DNA from: Dehalobacter alkaniphilus
Lineage (GTDB): Bacteria > Bacillota > Desulfitobacteriia > Desulfitobacteriales > Syntrophobotulaceae
Direction: 5' to 3'
Length of the DNA stretch: 64,000 bases
NCBI GenBank assembly: GCA_040500365.1
Contig: CP148031.1
Location: forward strand, 2,604,001 to 2,668,000
The notes beneath the pieces are model-generated. The model was not told where the DNA came from. It saw only the letters and a program-made list of their open reading frames with translations, and ran no database searches. Both the position numbers and the translations under genes were made by a program. Of this stretch, positions 35,081-44,526 are shown piece by piece. The stretch's first letter is position 1, and every line of letters starts with the position of its first letter.

Positions 35081-35773
35081 ATGAAATACTCACCCGTTGA
35101 AGAATTCTCAAGAATTTACAAGCTTGATAATTTTTCTAAAACGCTGATTGAAAACGGCAAGGAGTTATTCTTCAAAAAAAATACAGTTATTGCCTCTCCT
35201 GGAGATATCATGGAAGGATTTTATTTTGTCAAAGAAGGCAGAGTCATTGCTTCGGAATTCTCTCCCAAAGGAAATGAACGGATCATGTGCATTCTTGAGA
35301 AGAGCAGTATTTTCTTAGAATCTAATGTCCTTTTTGATGTTCCGGTCTTTTGTTATTTTAAAACAACTGTGGATACCACGCTCATCTTTTTGAAAAAAGA
35401 AGTACTTTTGGATTTATTGGCAAAAGACTTAAATGTAACGCTTTTTCTCTTGCAATCCCTTACAAAGAAATTTTATTCCAATATGAATCATATTGATGAA
35501 TTGCTCTATCACGATACAGAATGGGGGATGTGCAACCTTTTTTTAACATTAGCCGAAAATTTCGGAGTTGAAGAAGACACAAAAATCAAGTTAAATATTA
35601 AAATCAGCCAGCAGTTTATCAGCAATCTTCTTGGTATAAATCGAATAACGACATTAAGGAATATTAAAAAGTTAAAAGAATTAATGTTAATCGAGCAGAC
35701 CAACGGGTATTACTATATCAAAGATATCCAGAAGTTAAGAGACTATCAGACGATGTTACAAGCCCAATTATAA
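35081..35773 (+). CDS. CprK-like CRP/FNR regulator of rdhABC operon C
   Basis: 230 residues. Barrel (IASPGDIMEGFYFVKEGRVIA), ILEKSSIFLESNVLFDVPVF, then winged helix ISQQFISNLLGINRITTLRNIKKLKEL. The start at 35081 has GGGGAG. It is intact and close to the interrupted operon B regulator. It is divergent from rdhA (operon C) but now about 1.4 kb away because of the IS3 element. Ligand unknown. Confidence 0.87.
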   Translation: MKYSPVEEFSRIYKLDNFSKTLIENGKELFFKKNTVIASPGDIMEGFYFVKEGRVIASEFSPKGNERIMCILEKSSIFLESNVLFDVPVFCYFKTTVDTTLIFLKKEVLLDLLAKDLNVTLFLLQSLTKKFYSNMNHIDELLYHDTEWGMCNLFLTLAENFGVEEDTKIKLNIKISQQFISNLLGINRITTLRNIKKLKELMLIEQTNGYYYIKDIQKLRDYQTMLQAQL

Positions 35774-35968
35774 GTCTGATATACTTCGTCGCAATGAAAA
35801 TGACCTGGGTTGAAAGCCGGTGCCGCACATTTTTTGTTTTCCCACCAGAATATTTAACGAATTCATGCGGACGAAAGAAGCGTGTCGCACTACGTTTTTC
35901 AATAAACGTTTTACAACACGCCCCATTAATCTATCATTTCAATTAAATCTTGTCTCCCAGTTAGGATT

Positions 35969-37378
35969 CTAGAATGGCAATTTAGGTGGAATTTTGTTCA
36001 TTTCCGGCCACTCTAGCCACCATTTATATTGTAAGAGCTGTTCTGTGCCATAGCCAAACATATCGTCAATCGATTTAAGTAATTTCGCTGATGATTCACC
36101 GTGGCTACCAATCCAAGTTCCGGCCTGATGGAACCAGGAATCCTCCTTGGAGTTCCAAGGGCAGACCTTCATGCATACTCCACAGCAATTACCTTCTTCA
36201 TTTTCCGCCCGGAAGGCAGCGCACTTTCTCATATCGCTGTTCCAGCGCAAGTATCCGTTATATTCCACAGGATCAGCATCTTGTGAGATTGCTTGGGCCG
36301 GACAGTTATCTGCACACTTTTTACATACTCTGCAGAAATCCAGCAACCCAAAATCAATTGGCTTATCGGGAGCAAGCGGCAAATCCGTAAGAACGGCAGA
36401 AGCTTTATGACGGAATCCCCACTTGGGATGAATTGAACTGTCACCGGTACGGGATAACTCTCCCAACCCTGATGCAATAAGAGCAGGCGGGAATGGAAGA
36501 TAGGAATTCATAGCATGGCATGCCCTGGCATTATAACCAAGGTTCCGGATGTATGCAGCCAGGACGACGGAAGTACATGCGTTTGAGTGATAACACTTGT
36601 AGGACATCGAACCACTTATTGAGTCAAACCCAGTGCTGGCTAACATAGTCTCCATACCTTGGTCAATAATAAACGTGATTACGTAAGGTAGGTATTCACT
36701 CTTCTCCACCGGACGGGTACATTGTTCTACAGGTTTTGAATACAAACCTAAAACGTCTATGATATGGTCAGAGTAGTATGCATATTCCGGCATCTTACCA
36801 ATACCCACATCATCTACCCGCAGAAAATAGGCAAGATCTTTAATATGTTGCGACATCTGCTCAGGATCGGGAATCTCCAACTTCTGCAGGATAGGCTTCC
36901 CATAAACAGCATCGTCCGAAGCAACGAAAAATGACCCAAAGTTAAGGGCATTAATCAACGGATACCTTGTCGTTAAGTACGCGAAGCCCCGTTGTGCCTT
37001 GTCCCCGAGTATACCTCTTGCATCCAGGAACCACCCACTATCCGCCTCATTGAAATTTTTAATCTTTCCAACTATTTGAGTAGTTCCCAACCACTCGTTG
37101 TTATTTTCCACATAGTTTATTTTAGCACTGCCCAGATCATGCACTGGATGCAGTTTAGACCATTGTCCCTTCGGTGCCGGAGTATACTGCAAACCGTTAC
37201 TGCCACTTGAACTTGCAACCTTGTTTGGGTCAATATACAGAATATTACCATCCGTCGCTTTTGCTATCTTGGCAGGGGCTTTCAGTGCACCAACGACCCC
37301 TAGGACTGTGGCTGCAGCGCCAGCTCTTAAAAAACTTCTTCGGTTGATCTGAAACTTTTTCCCTTGTTCGTTATCCAT
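35969..37378 (-). CDS. rdhA: Reductive dehalogenase catalytic subunit rdhA4 (rdhBA type)
   Basis: 469 residues. Tat signal INRRSFLRAG; a longer linker (GNILYIDPNKVASSSGSNG) after the signal; corrinoid region GFDSISGSMSYKCYHSNACTSVVLAAYIR and ASGLGELSRTGDSSIHPKWG; Fe-S motifs FCRVCKKCADNCP and CCGVCMKVCPWN. It belongs to the rdhA1-3 group but has changed residues in an otherwise conserved segment (SSIHPKWGFRHKASAV instead of CTIHPRLGFRHKAAAV). rdhB lies 18 nt upstream. Confidence 0.93.
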   Translation of the reverse strand: MDNEQGKKFQINRRSFLRAGAAATVLGVVGALKAPAKIAKATDGNILYIDPNKVASSSGSNGLQYTPAPKGQWSKLHPVHDLGSAKINYVENNNEWLGTTQIVGKIKNFNEADSGWFLDARGILGDKAQRGFAYLTTRYPLINALNFGSFFVASDDAVYGKPILQKLEIPDPEQMSQHIKDLAYFLRVDDVGIGKMPEYAYYSDHIIDVLGLYSKPVEQCTRPVEKSEYLPYVITFIIDQGMETMLASTGFDSISGSMSYKCYHSNACTSVVLAAYIRNLGYNARACHAMNSYLPFPPALIASGLGELSRTGDSSIHPKWGFRHKASAVLTDLPLAPDKPIDFGLLDFCRVCKKCADNCPAQAISQDADPVEYNGYLRWNSDMRKCAAFRAENEEGNCCGVCMKVCPWNSKEDSWFHQAGTWIGSHGESSAKLLKSIDDMFGYGTEQLLQYKWWLEWPEMNKIPPKLPF

Positions 37379-37395
37379 TTCTTTTTCACCTCTTT

Positions 37396-37710
37396 TTAAG
37401 CCTGTTCAGTACTGATTTTTTTTGTTTTTCCTACAGTGATGAATCCCAACAAACGTGCCAGAACAATAGCAAGTACGACGGATATTCCCAAAAACAGGAA
37501 TATTGCAGTACTTGTTGCTTTAACATGTCCTACGGACGCATTGATGTAAATAAAGGATATTCCCATCCAAGTAATGGCGTACCAAATAACATACAAGCCC
37601 CAGTTAAGAACTGTCTTCCACATTTGTTCCCGTTTGGCACGAGGTTTAATAAAAAGAATTCCGGCCAAAAATAATACGCCTGCGAGAAAGATTAAAAATG
37701 TAGCCATCAT
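37396..37710 (-). CDS. rdhB: Reductive dehalogenase membrane anchor, rdhB3 (rdhBA type)
   Basis: About 104 residues with three TM helices (FLIFLAGVLFLAGILF, WGLYVIWYAITWMGISFIYI, TAIFLFLGISVVLAIV). It is close to rdhB1 and rdhB2 but diverged at the C-terminus (ITVGKTKKISTEQA). A GGGAGGTGA ribosome site precedes the start. A TATAAT box lies at 37770-37765 on the minus strand. Confidence 0.9.
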   Translation of the reverse strand: MMATFLIFLAGVLFLAGILFIKPRAKREQMWKTVLNWGLYVIWYAITWMGISFIYINASVGHVKATSTAIFLFLGISVVLAIVLARLLGFITVGKTKKISTEQA

Positions 37711-37791
37711 CTTCACCTCCCTTCTGATAATTCAGTTATTCTTTTATTTAATAACTGTGAGTTCATTATAAATAATAATTTTTTGTAAATT

Positions 37792-37802
37792 TATAACGTA
37801 TA
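37792..37802. promoter_or_regulatory. Degenerate operator-like palindrome before rdhB3
   Basis: TATAACGTATA is a near-palindrome about 40 nt upstream of the start inferred from the TATAAT box, the position of the rdhB1 and rdhB2 operators, but the arms differ. It is a weak candidate for a site of the second regulator. Confidence 0.25.
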
Positions 37803-37905
37803 GCAATCATTAGTTGGCTTCTCCTGATAAAGTCAGTGTTTTTTACAAAATAAAAGGCGCCCCCATTTACCGCCCAGTTAAGAGCCATTTATGGCGCATA
37901 AAAAA

Positions 37906-37934
37906 GAGAACTGAGACATCACGTTCCAGTTCTC
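37906..37934 (-). terminator. Hairpin after second rdhBA-class regulator
   Basis: GAGAACTG and CAGTTCTC flank a 13-base loop. On the minus strand a T run (TTTTTTATGCGCC) follows. It resembles in sequence and position the longer hairpin at 16743-16788. Confidence 0.5.
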
Positions 37935-38063
37935 GTATTCCTCCGACAAAGACAAAGGTAATGTAACTGCCATTTGCCGTTGTCATGTTTTTTCAATCAC
38001 AGTAATGAGATCAGGAGGCAAGGGTTTGAGTAATTGTATGTAGGACAAATTGCTAAACTTCTT

Positions 38064-38774
38064 TTAATAAATATTCCTATAAAAAAAGTTATCATTGCTT
38101 AATTCTTGTAATTTATCCGGATCATAAATAATAATTTTGTTTTTTATTTTTTCCACAATTTTTTGTTTCTTTAAATACCCTAAGACTCTGCAGACAGTAA
38201 CATAATGTGCTCCTGTTATTTGCGAAATAAATTTCAAGGATAAATTTATACAGATTTCATAAGAATCTCCTACTAATATGCCGTTACTCAAATAAACTTC
38301 ATGCAGCAATCTTAAAATTCTATTGGTTGGATTGTAATAAGTCAATTCCAAATTTTGTTTCGTACAAAAACGCACCTTTGAAATAAAACTTTTTATAATT
38401 TCAAAAATGATTGCGTTATCTTGACTAAATATTGTACTGAGTTGCTCCTCAGAAAAATAACACACTTTACTTTTTTGTGTTGCAACTATATAAATATTAT
38501 CGTTATCCATATGATACATACGAGCACAAATAATTCCATTTTCACCGGTATAATAGATCAATTTCTCCTTTTCCTCATCCGCTAGCACGCTAACGCTTAT
38601 CCTTCCAGAAAGCACATAAATCAGCATATAATTCTCGTCGTCCGGAAAGACAATCGTACTGCCTTTGGCATAGGTTTTTACTGTCCCCATATGAGTAAAA
38701 TCTTTCAGTTTTTCAACTGGATAGAAAGTATCTGGAATAGACCTTAACCCCTCTTTTTCAAAACTATATTCCAT
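38064..38774 (-). CDS. CRP/FNR-family regulator, second member of rdhBA class
   Basis: 236 residues, clearly paralogous to 16896-17609: the barrel has DDENYMLIYVLSGRISVSVL and the HTH LSLKFISQITGAHYVTVCRVLGYLKKQKIV. It keeps the GAHYVTV recognition helix. It is transcribed toward rdhB3 and is likely to control that operon. The recognition segment differs by SK to CR, which may go with the altered operator. Confidence 0.85.
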   Translation of the reverse strand: MEYSFEKEGLRSIPDTFYPVEKLKDFTHMGTVKTYAKGSTIVFPDDENYMLIYVLSGRISVSVLADEEKEKLIYYTGENGIICARMYHMDNDNIYIVATQKSKVCYFSEEQLSTIFSQDNAIIFEIIKSFISKVRFCTKQNLELTYYNPTNRILRLLHEVYLSNGILVGDSYEICINLSLKFISQITGAHYVTVCRVLGYLKKQKIVEKIKNKIIIYDPDKLQELSNDNFFYRNIY

Positions 38775-39112
38775 ACTTTTCCTCCATCCTGGTAATTTAG
38801 TACCATTACAAATCTCTCTGACACCTCATGAAAGTCAGGTGGCGTTTTTCTAATCACTATTCTGAAAAGTAATAAATATTTTCGTAATATGATAAGTATT
38901 TTGATTGATTAAGTATAACATAATTGCCATATGATAATAACTAATATTCTATCGTATTTTTTCAAAATGAAAACTGCGTTTTGTATTCTGCAAAACCTTC
39001 TATGGTAGTAGTATTTCCTTTTGTACTTTTTCTAAGATAATTTTATGTTTGAAGTTTTATTTGCTGAAGAATGTCATTAATATGTCTTGCCGTATTTAAG
39101 GTAGCACTATTA
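38775..39112. other. AT-rich intergenic region
   Basis: About 340 bases without a gene. It should hold the promoter of the regulator at 38064-38774. It also marks the end of the dehalogenase region, since downstream genes are general functions. Confidence 0.4.
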
Positions 39113-39140
39113 AAAAGAACGCCTAAAAAGACGTTCTTTT
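39113..39140 (-). terminator. Terminator after YccF-type gene
   Basis: AAAAGAACG pairs with CGTTCTTTT around a 10-base loop, about 40 nt after the stop. Confidence 0.6.
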
Positions 39141-39177
39141 ATTCAACAAACCCAATCAGGATACCAATGGAAATGAT

Positions 39178-39546
39178 TTATTTGTCCGCGATTTTTGCCC
39201 CAAAGGGAATCAAAGCCAGCTGGGCAAACTTAAAATGCTGGAGCCCAAACGGAATGCCGACGATGGTGATGCAGAAAATAAGGCCGATAATTAAATGATG
39301 TACGGCCAGCTCCCATCCCAGAAAAATCAGCCAGAGAATATTTAAAAGTAATCCCCCCACCCCAAAGCCGCCAAGAATAACTTCTTTGCCGAATGGCCAC
39401 AAAACGAGCAGGGATATTTTAAAACACTGCAGGCCAAAAGGAATGCCGACGATTGTGACACATAAAACCAAGCCCGCCACAAACCACAGAATTGCTCCGA
39501 TAATGCCGCCGAATATCAACCAAATCAGATTGCCAATGAAGTTCAT
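39178..39546 (-). CDS. YccF-type (DUF307) inner membrane protein
   Basis: 122 residues built of two repeats of a hydrophobic unit, GLVLCVTIVGIPFGLQCFKIS and GLIFCITIVGIPFGLQHFKFA, each with the IVGIPFG signature of the YccF family. The function of the family is poorly known. No neighbour suggests a role. Confidence 0.85.
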   Translation of the reverse strand: MNFIGNLIWLIFGGIIGAILWFVAGLVLCVTIVGIPFGLQCFKISLLVLWPFGKEVILGGFGVGGLLLNILWLIFLGWELAVHHLIIGLIFCITIVGIPFGLQHFKFAQLALIPFGAKIADK

Positions 39547-39600
39547 CTTTGTTTTCCTCCAATCCGCATTGAACGTCTAAGCCTATAGTCTTCGTTCTGC

Positions 39601-40254
39601 TTATTTGATAACAAGTCCGAGCAAACCAGCCAGAGAAACAGCCTGCATCGCATTGACGACAGCTCCGTTCACGTCGGCAGGGTTGACACCCAGCCCTTCA
39701 ATATCACAGCTGGTGAAGTCGATGCCTTTCAACTTGGTGAAATTGAATTGCGCCTGCCGGAGATTGGAATCCGGAAACTCGACTTTCGTAAATGCACAGT
39801 TTTTAAAATCCGCGGAAGCGAACTGGCATTGCAGAAAGGATACCTGCTTACAATTCGCATAACTGAAAAAAGCATATTGGCTATTGCAGTTTTCAAAGGT
39901 CACATCCCGCAGCGTGGCTTCACTCAAGTTAATCCCTATCAGCTTACAGTCAATAAATTCGACCCGATGCAGGAGGGCTTCACTAAAATCAGCATTGGAT
40001 AAATCACAATTCTGGAACCGGACATTCATCAGGTCGGCATACCGGAAGATTGCTTCAGTAAACATGACTTTTTGGAAGACGACTTGTTTAAACGTGATAC
40101 GATCCGCTTCAACATGATCGAGCGTGCAGTCGCTTACTTCCACGTAGGAAAACATTGCTTCATCCGTGATATTCTCTCTTGCCAACGTGGCAGGTTCCAG
40201 TTCGTTATCAAATATTGGGCGGGTCGCATAGAATTGATCATTCCGCATTGGCAC
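39601..40254 (-). CDS. Pentapeptide-repeat protein
   Basis: 217 residues with many A(D/N)LxN/F-type repeats (YADLMNVRFQNCDLSNADFSEA, LIGINLSEATLRDVTFENC, DFKNCAFTKVEFPDSNL), predicted to form a right-handed quadrilateral beta-helix. Some such proteins protect gyrase from drugs, but most have no assigned role. It overlaps the end of the RDD gene by 17 nt and is probably co-transcribed with it. Confidence 0.85.
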   Translation of the reverse strand: MPMRNDQFYATRPIFDNELEPATLARENITDEAMFSYVEVSDCTLDHVEADRITFKQVVFQKVMFTEAIFRYADLMNVRFQNCDLSNADFSEALLHRVEFIDCKLIGINLSEATLRDVTFENCNSQYAFFSYANCKQVSFLQCQFASADFKNCAFTKVEFPDSNLRQAQFNFTKLKGIDFTSCDIEGLGVNPADVNGAVVNAMQAVSLAGLLGLVIK

Positions 40255-40792
40255 TCAGTGCTACCGGGATCTGAACCCATTTGCCCCTCTTTTTATCCCC
40301 TGCATAAACAACATAGGTATCGCCGATGATATCAGTCAAGGCCTGTTTCCGGGGATGAAACGCGCAAATCAAATAACCCAGATAGGTGCCGAGCAGCTGT
40401 GCCAGTGTTCTCCCGACGACTTCCCGCATGGTGACTGCAGACCAACTGAGCGGGCTGCCATCTTTGCTTACAACTTTTATTCCCATGATCATTTTCCCGA
40501 GTGTTTGTCCGAAATACATCGTCAGCAAAACGAAATATATACTTCCCCAGATGCCTGGAAAGAGTGCATTGATTAGAAAAAATGATTTGATGGTTGTCGT
40601 TTCAAGACCTGCCGGCCATATGACCCGGAAAAATATCTGACTGCTCATCGCAATGACTGCCAGATCAATGATAAAGGCCCAGAATCGGGTCCAAAAACCA
40701 ACGATTCTTAAATCTACAACATTGACACTTTCCACTGTATTTGAACTTTCCACTGTCTGATCACCGCTGTTTGTCATATTATCAATATCCAT
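40238..40792 (-). CDS. RDD-family membrane protein
   Basis: 184 residues. Three TM regions with the RDD domain: VGFWTRFWAFIIDLAVIAM (RxxxxxxD type), MYFGQTLGKMIMGIKVVSKDG and MREVVGRTLAQLLGTYLGYL. It lies between the SppA and pentapeptide genes on the same strand. The role is unknown. Confidence 0.85.
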   Translation of the reverse strand: MDIDNMTNSGDQTVESSNTVESVNVVDLRIVGFWTRFWAFIIDLAVIAMSSQIFFRVIWPAGLETTTIKSFFLINALFPGIWGSIYFVLLTMYFGQTLGKMIMGIKVVSKDGSPLSWSAVTMREVVGRTLAQLLGTYLGYLICAFHPRKQALTDIIGDTYVVYAGDKKRGKWVQIPVALSANAE

Positions 40793-40809
40793 GGCTGAAT
40801 CACGCTCCT

Positions 40810-41790
40810 TTAGCGATACAGGTACATCACGGTAGGGGCCGCGCTGTCCTGCAAATTCTGTTTGATCCCCAAGAAATCAAGTTGGGGCGACACCATGGAG
40901 AAGAGCCGATTCAAATTAAACAGCGTTTCATTTTGATATTGGATAACGGTGGGATCACTTTCGTTAATCATTTTTGCTGCTTCGGCAATCGCTCCATCCA
41001 GATCGCCGATCTGATCAATGAGGCCCAGCGATTTGGCCTGCGTCGCTGTATAAACCCTTCCATCCGCAACTTTGATGACAGCCTGACGGTCCATTTTTCT
41101 TCCTTTAGCCACTGCATCGACAAAATAGCCATAATACTCATCAATGATTCCCTGCATGATCTGCTTTTCTTCCTCCGTCGCTTCACGCATCGGATTCATG
41201 ATGTCTTTGTTTTTACCGCTTTTGAAAACAATTTCCTCAACACCCAATTTTTTTGCCAGCTCACTGTAATTATACGTGCTCATAATGACGCCGATGGATC
41301 CGGTCAGCGTATCCCGAGTCGCCAAAATTTCATCCGCAGGCATCGAAATAAAGTAACCACCTGAGGCTGCCAATGTACCCATGGAAACAACCAAAGGTTT
41401 GGGGTATCTTTCTTTTAAACTGATTAATTTCTGATAAATCTCATCACTTTCATACACACCGCCGCCGGGCGAATCAACTGCCAGGACAACCGCCTGAATC
41501 TCAGGATTGGTAAAGGCATCTTCGATTTCCTGTAAAAATATCTGGTGATTATAGGTATCGGTGGATGACAATGAATCAGTCCCCGACTGAATGGTTCCGT
41601 TGACGTTGATCAGAGCAATCGTTTTACCGGTTCCTTCCTGATAAGTCCCCGTGGTGAATGAGGGCTCCGAAGGCAACAGGGATTTTTCCAATTTTCCCAT
41701 GTTTGTTCCTCCGGAAATAACATCTGTCTGTACGTATATCACCAGCAAAACAACGATAACCGCGATAGAAATCCAGCGTTTTTTATTCAT
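40810..41790 (-). CDS. sppA: Signal peptide peptidase SppA, short type
   Basis: 326 residues with an N-terminal TM anchor (WISIAVIVVLLVIYV). A ClpP-like serine protease fold is shown by VLAVDSPGGGVYESDEIYQKL, then MGTLAASGGYFISMPADEI (nucleophile Ser) and IVFKSGKNKDIMNPMREATEEEK (general-base Lys). It degrades signal peptides left in the membrane. Confidence 0.92.
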   Translation of the reverse strand: MNKKRWISIAVIVVLLVIYVQTDVISGGTNMGKLEKSLLPSEPSFTTGTYQEGTGKTIALINVNGTIQSGTDSLSSTDTYNHQIFLQEIEDAFTNPEIQAVVLAVDSPGGGVYESDEIYQKLISLKERYPKPLVVSMGTLAASGGYFISMPADEILATRDTLTGSIGVIMSTYNYSELAKKLGVEEIVFKSGKNKDIMNPMREATEEEKQIMQGIIDEYYGYFVDAVAKGRKMDRQAVIKVADGRVYTATQAKSLGLIDQIGDLDGAIAEAAKMINESDPTVIQYQNETLFNLNRLFSMVSPQLDFLGIKQNLQDSAAPTVMYLYR

Positions 41791-41982
41791 ACTCTCCTCC
41801 TACTGTTTTTCAACATTGATCATAAATTAAGATTGGATATGATTTTGTATCTCTAGATGTTATTCTATGCAAAACCTTTCGTATTTAAAAACGGAACTAT
41901 TTCCTTTTCTGTTAATATAAACTTTTAGAATAATTCGCTAAATTTCTGCACTTTCCTTCAAAAAATCCATATTTTAGACGAT

Positions 41983-42013
41983 AAACCTCCCGAGATAATT
42001 GCTCGGGAGGTTT
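41983..42013 (-). terminator. Perfect 12-bp hairpin after MerR/GyrI gene
   Basis: AAACCTCCCGAG and CTCGGGAGGTTT flank a 7-base loop, about 55 nt after the regulator stop. It may also terminate transcription towards sppA. Confidence 0.65.
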
Positions 42014-42068
42014 ACGGATCTTCCTCTATCACGTTTTTGACAAGTAAATTCAGCTATCTCTACTCTTC

Positions 42069-42860
42069 CTATTCGATGGGCATGACAATTTCCGTAACAT
42101 ACTTATTGGGGTTCCCCCTGAAAATCATCCCGGGACCTTTATGATAAATCTCCCTGGAAGGCAGCTTATACTCCAGGCTATGCTCGCTGGCATAATCTAG
42201 CACAGCTTTATAGGCGAAACTCAAATTTTCATAACTGCCGACATGCGTTGTGCAGATTGCTTTGATCTTCGGTAACTTTTTGCAGCATATATTCGGTCCG
42301 GCCACCGGTCCTTTGACCGGAACGCAAAGCTCGATATCCGCTTCTTCTTTGAAATCCTCATCGTAATAGCAGCAAAATGGTTCTCCGAAAGTCTTTCCTC
42401 TTGCTTCTTTATAAATGATCCCAATGTACTTCCCGACGTCACTGTACCTGCCTTTATACCGGATTGCGGCGACTGTCATTTCCTCAAATTCTTTCGTTTC
42501 AATGTTGTAGTTCATACTCCCTGCCTCCATTTCTTTGGGTTCAAGGTAGAGGTTCATCTTTTTAATCAGCTCTTTCTCTTTCCTAATCTGTTCCGCGAGC
42601 ATATCTTGTTTTTCAGCTAAATAGTAGGATAGATCATCCGGACTTTCACAATGGGCTAGGATGTCCTTAATTTCTGAAATAGAAAAACTTAGATCACGCA
42701 ATAAAACAATCAGCCTTGCCCGGCTAAAATCATGGTTATCATAATAGCGATAGGAATTTTCCGCACGGTAAGACGGTTTCAAAATATCTTGGTCATCATA
42801 ATACCGCAAGGCCTTAACTGTTATATTGGTGATCTTGGAGAACTCACTGATTTTATACAC
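42069..42860 (-). CDS. MerR-family regulator with GyrI-like effector domain
   Basis: 263 residues from a GTG start with a GGAGGTGAGG site. N-terminal MerR winged helix (KISEFSKITNITVKALRYYDDQDILKPSYRAENSYRYY), coiled linker, then a GyrI/AraC effector domain (residues about 105-262, ending KYVTEIVMPIE). This is the BmrR-type plan, activating genes when a cationic or hydrophobic compound binds. A longer frame starts at 42896 without a site. The target may be the neighbouring lipoprotein gene. Confidence 0.88.
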   Translation of the reverse strand: MYKISEFSKITNITVKALRYYDDQDILKPSYRAENSYRYYDNHDFSRARLIVLLRDLSFSISEIKDILAHCESPDDLSYYLAEKQDMLAEQIRKEKELIKKMNLYLEPKEMEAGSMNYNIETKEFEEMTVAAIRYKGRYSDVGKYIGIIYKEARGKTFGEPFCCYYDEDFKEEADIELCVPVKGPVAGPNICCKKLPKIKAICTTHVGSYENLSFAYKAVLDYASEHSLEYKLPSREIYHKGPGMIFRGNPNKYVTEIVMPIE

Positions 42861-42946
42861 GACCTCACCTCCCTGCAAGCAGTATAAACCCTCCACTACG
42901 GGGGAAAGTCAAGAGAAATTAAGAAATTGCTGGTTCTTTCCAGCTA

Positions 42947-43246
42947 TTACTCCTTTTTCTCTTTCTTTTTCTTTCGGGATAAGGACGCCCCACCGAAGCC
43001 ACTGATTACAGCAATATAAAAGCCAAAATCATACCACCAGCCTGTATTTATAGTCTCATAGATTCTGATATTGTCCTTAAATAACCCGACAATCAGTGAA
43101 ATCGGCGCAATCCACCCATGCCAAACGCCCCATAAAAACCCTGCCGGTCTTTCAGATGTATACGTACCATCTCCCGGTATACATCCTGTCAATGTGAATG
43201 AAATTAAGATTGCCATAATCATGAAGATAATATATTTCTTTTTCAT
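42947..43246 (-). CDS. Predicted membrane lipoprotein
   Basis: 99 residues. Signal peptide with lipobox (ISFTLTGC), then GFLWGVWHGWIAPISLIVGLFKDNIRIYE and a second TM (YDFGFYIAVISGFGGASL) with a Lys-rich cytosolic tail. The GVWHGWIAPISLI pattern recurs in small bacterial membrane proteins of unknown role. Downstream is the MerR/GyrI gene. Confidence 0.75.
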   Translation of the reverse strand: MKKKYIIFMIMAILISFTLTGCIPGDGTYTSERPAGFLWGVWHGWIAPISLIVGLFKDNIRIYETINTGWWYDFGFYIAVISGFGGASLSRKKKKEKKE

Positions 43247-43405
43247 ATATAGGCCTCCTTACGATTGTTCATATTCACCATTTTACATTTGTTGCTGCCT
43301 TTTTAAAAGGTAAATTTGACAGCCTGTTTGCAGCCAACTACAATTAATTTCAGACTTAATCCATTGAGAAATGATATCACACTAAACGATGGCAGGAGAT
43401 AAATC

Positions 43406-44524
43406 ATGGACTATTTAGGCAAAAATATACGGAAGCTCGGTTTTGGACTGATGAGGCTTCCGATGATCGAAAAAGAAATTGACCTTGAGCAGACCAAAGA
43501 AATGGTTGATCTGTTCATGACCAAGGGTTTCACTTACTTTGATACGGCGTACGGCTACATCAACGGGAAATCGGAAGAGGCCATAAAAACAGCCCTTGTT
43601 GACCGCTATCCCCGCGAAAGCTTTCAGCTTGCTACTAAGCTTCCGGCCTGGGCGGCTGCCACTGCCGCAGAGGCCAAAGAGATGCTCCATACCTCGCTTA
43701 GGCGCACAGGAGCCGGATATTTTGATTACTATCTGATGCATAATGTGAGTGAAAGCCGCAAGAAGGTCTTTGACGACTTCGGTATCTGGGATTATATGCT
43801 GGAGCTGAAAGAGAAGGGACTTGCCCGTCATATTGGTTTTTCCTACCATGACAAGGCTGATTTACTCGATCGCATCCTGACTGAACACCCGGAGACAGAA
43901 TTTGTTCAACTCCAGATCAACTATGCCGATTGGGAGAGCGAATCCGTCCAGTCGCGCCAATGCTATGAAGTGGCACTTAAGCATAACAAACCGATCATTG
44001 TCATGGAGCCTGTCAAGGGCGGCGTACTGGCCAACCCAGCCGACAGTGTCCGGAAAATATTTGAAGAAGCCGATCCTAAGGCCTCTTTGGCATCTTGGGC
44101 CATTCGCTTTGCCGCTTCTTTGGACAAGGTCATCACTGTGCTAAGCGGGATGTCTACCACCCAGCAGATGAAAGACAATCTTTTCTATATGGAGGATTTC
44201 CGGCCTTTGAGTCCGGAAGAAACGGCCGTGATCGTACGGGCACGGGAGGCTCTCCGTGCGATTCCCTCTATTCCTTGTACCTCGTGTGCGTATTGCGTTA
44301 AAGGATGCCCGCAGCAAATTCACATACCGGTTTTTTTAGATGCCTTGAACCGGAATATGATCTTCGGTGATTTACAAGGTGCCAAAAGGACTTATCAAAT
44401 TGCCTTGATGCTGGGCAGCACAAAGCCTTCCGCGTGTATTGCCTGCAGCAACTGTGAAGACGTCTGTCCTCAGCAAATCCATATTATTGACACGTTAAAG
44501 GATGCTGCAGCTCTCTCGGAATAG
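43406..44524 (+). CDS. Aldo/keto reductase with 4Fe-4S ferredoxin domain
   Basis: 372 residues. Aldo-keto reductase barrel (LGFGLMRLPM, FTYFDTAYGYINGKSEEAI with the catalytic Asp/Tyr, QLATKLP Lys, YYLMHNV His). The C-terminus carries CTSCAYCVKGCPQQIHIP and CIACSNCEDVCPQQIHI, two Cys clusters for Fe-S centres. AGGAGATAAATC precedes the ATG. Such proteins are common in anaerobes. The substrate is not known. Confidence 0.92.
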   Translation: MDYLGKNIRKLGFGLMRLPMIEKEIDLEQTKEMVDLFMTKGFTYFDTAYGYINGKSEEAIKTALVDRYPRESFQLATKLPAWAAATAAEAKEMLHTSLRRTGAGYFDYYLMHNVSESRKKVFDDFGIWDYMLELKEKGLARHIGFSYHDKADLLDRILTEHPETEFVQLQINYADWESESVQSRQCYEVALKHNKPIIVMEPVKGGVLANPADSVRKIFEEADPKASLASWAIRFAASLDKVITVLSGMSTTQQMKDNLFYMEDFRPLSPEETAVIVRAREALRAIPSIPCTSCAYCVKGCPQQIHIPVFLDALNRNMIFGDLQGAKRTYQIALMLGSTKPSACIACSNCEDVCPQQIHIIDTLKDAAALSE

Positions 44525-44526
44525 GA

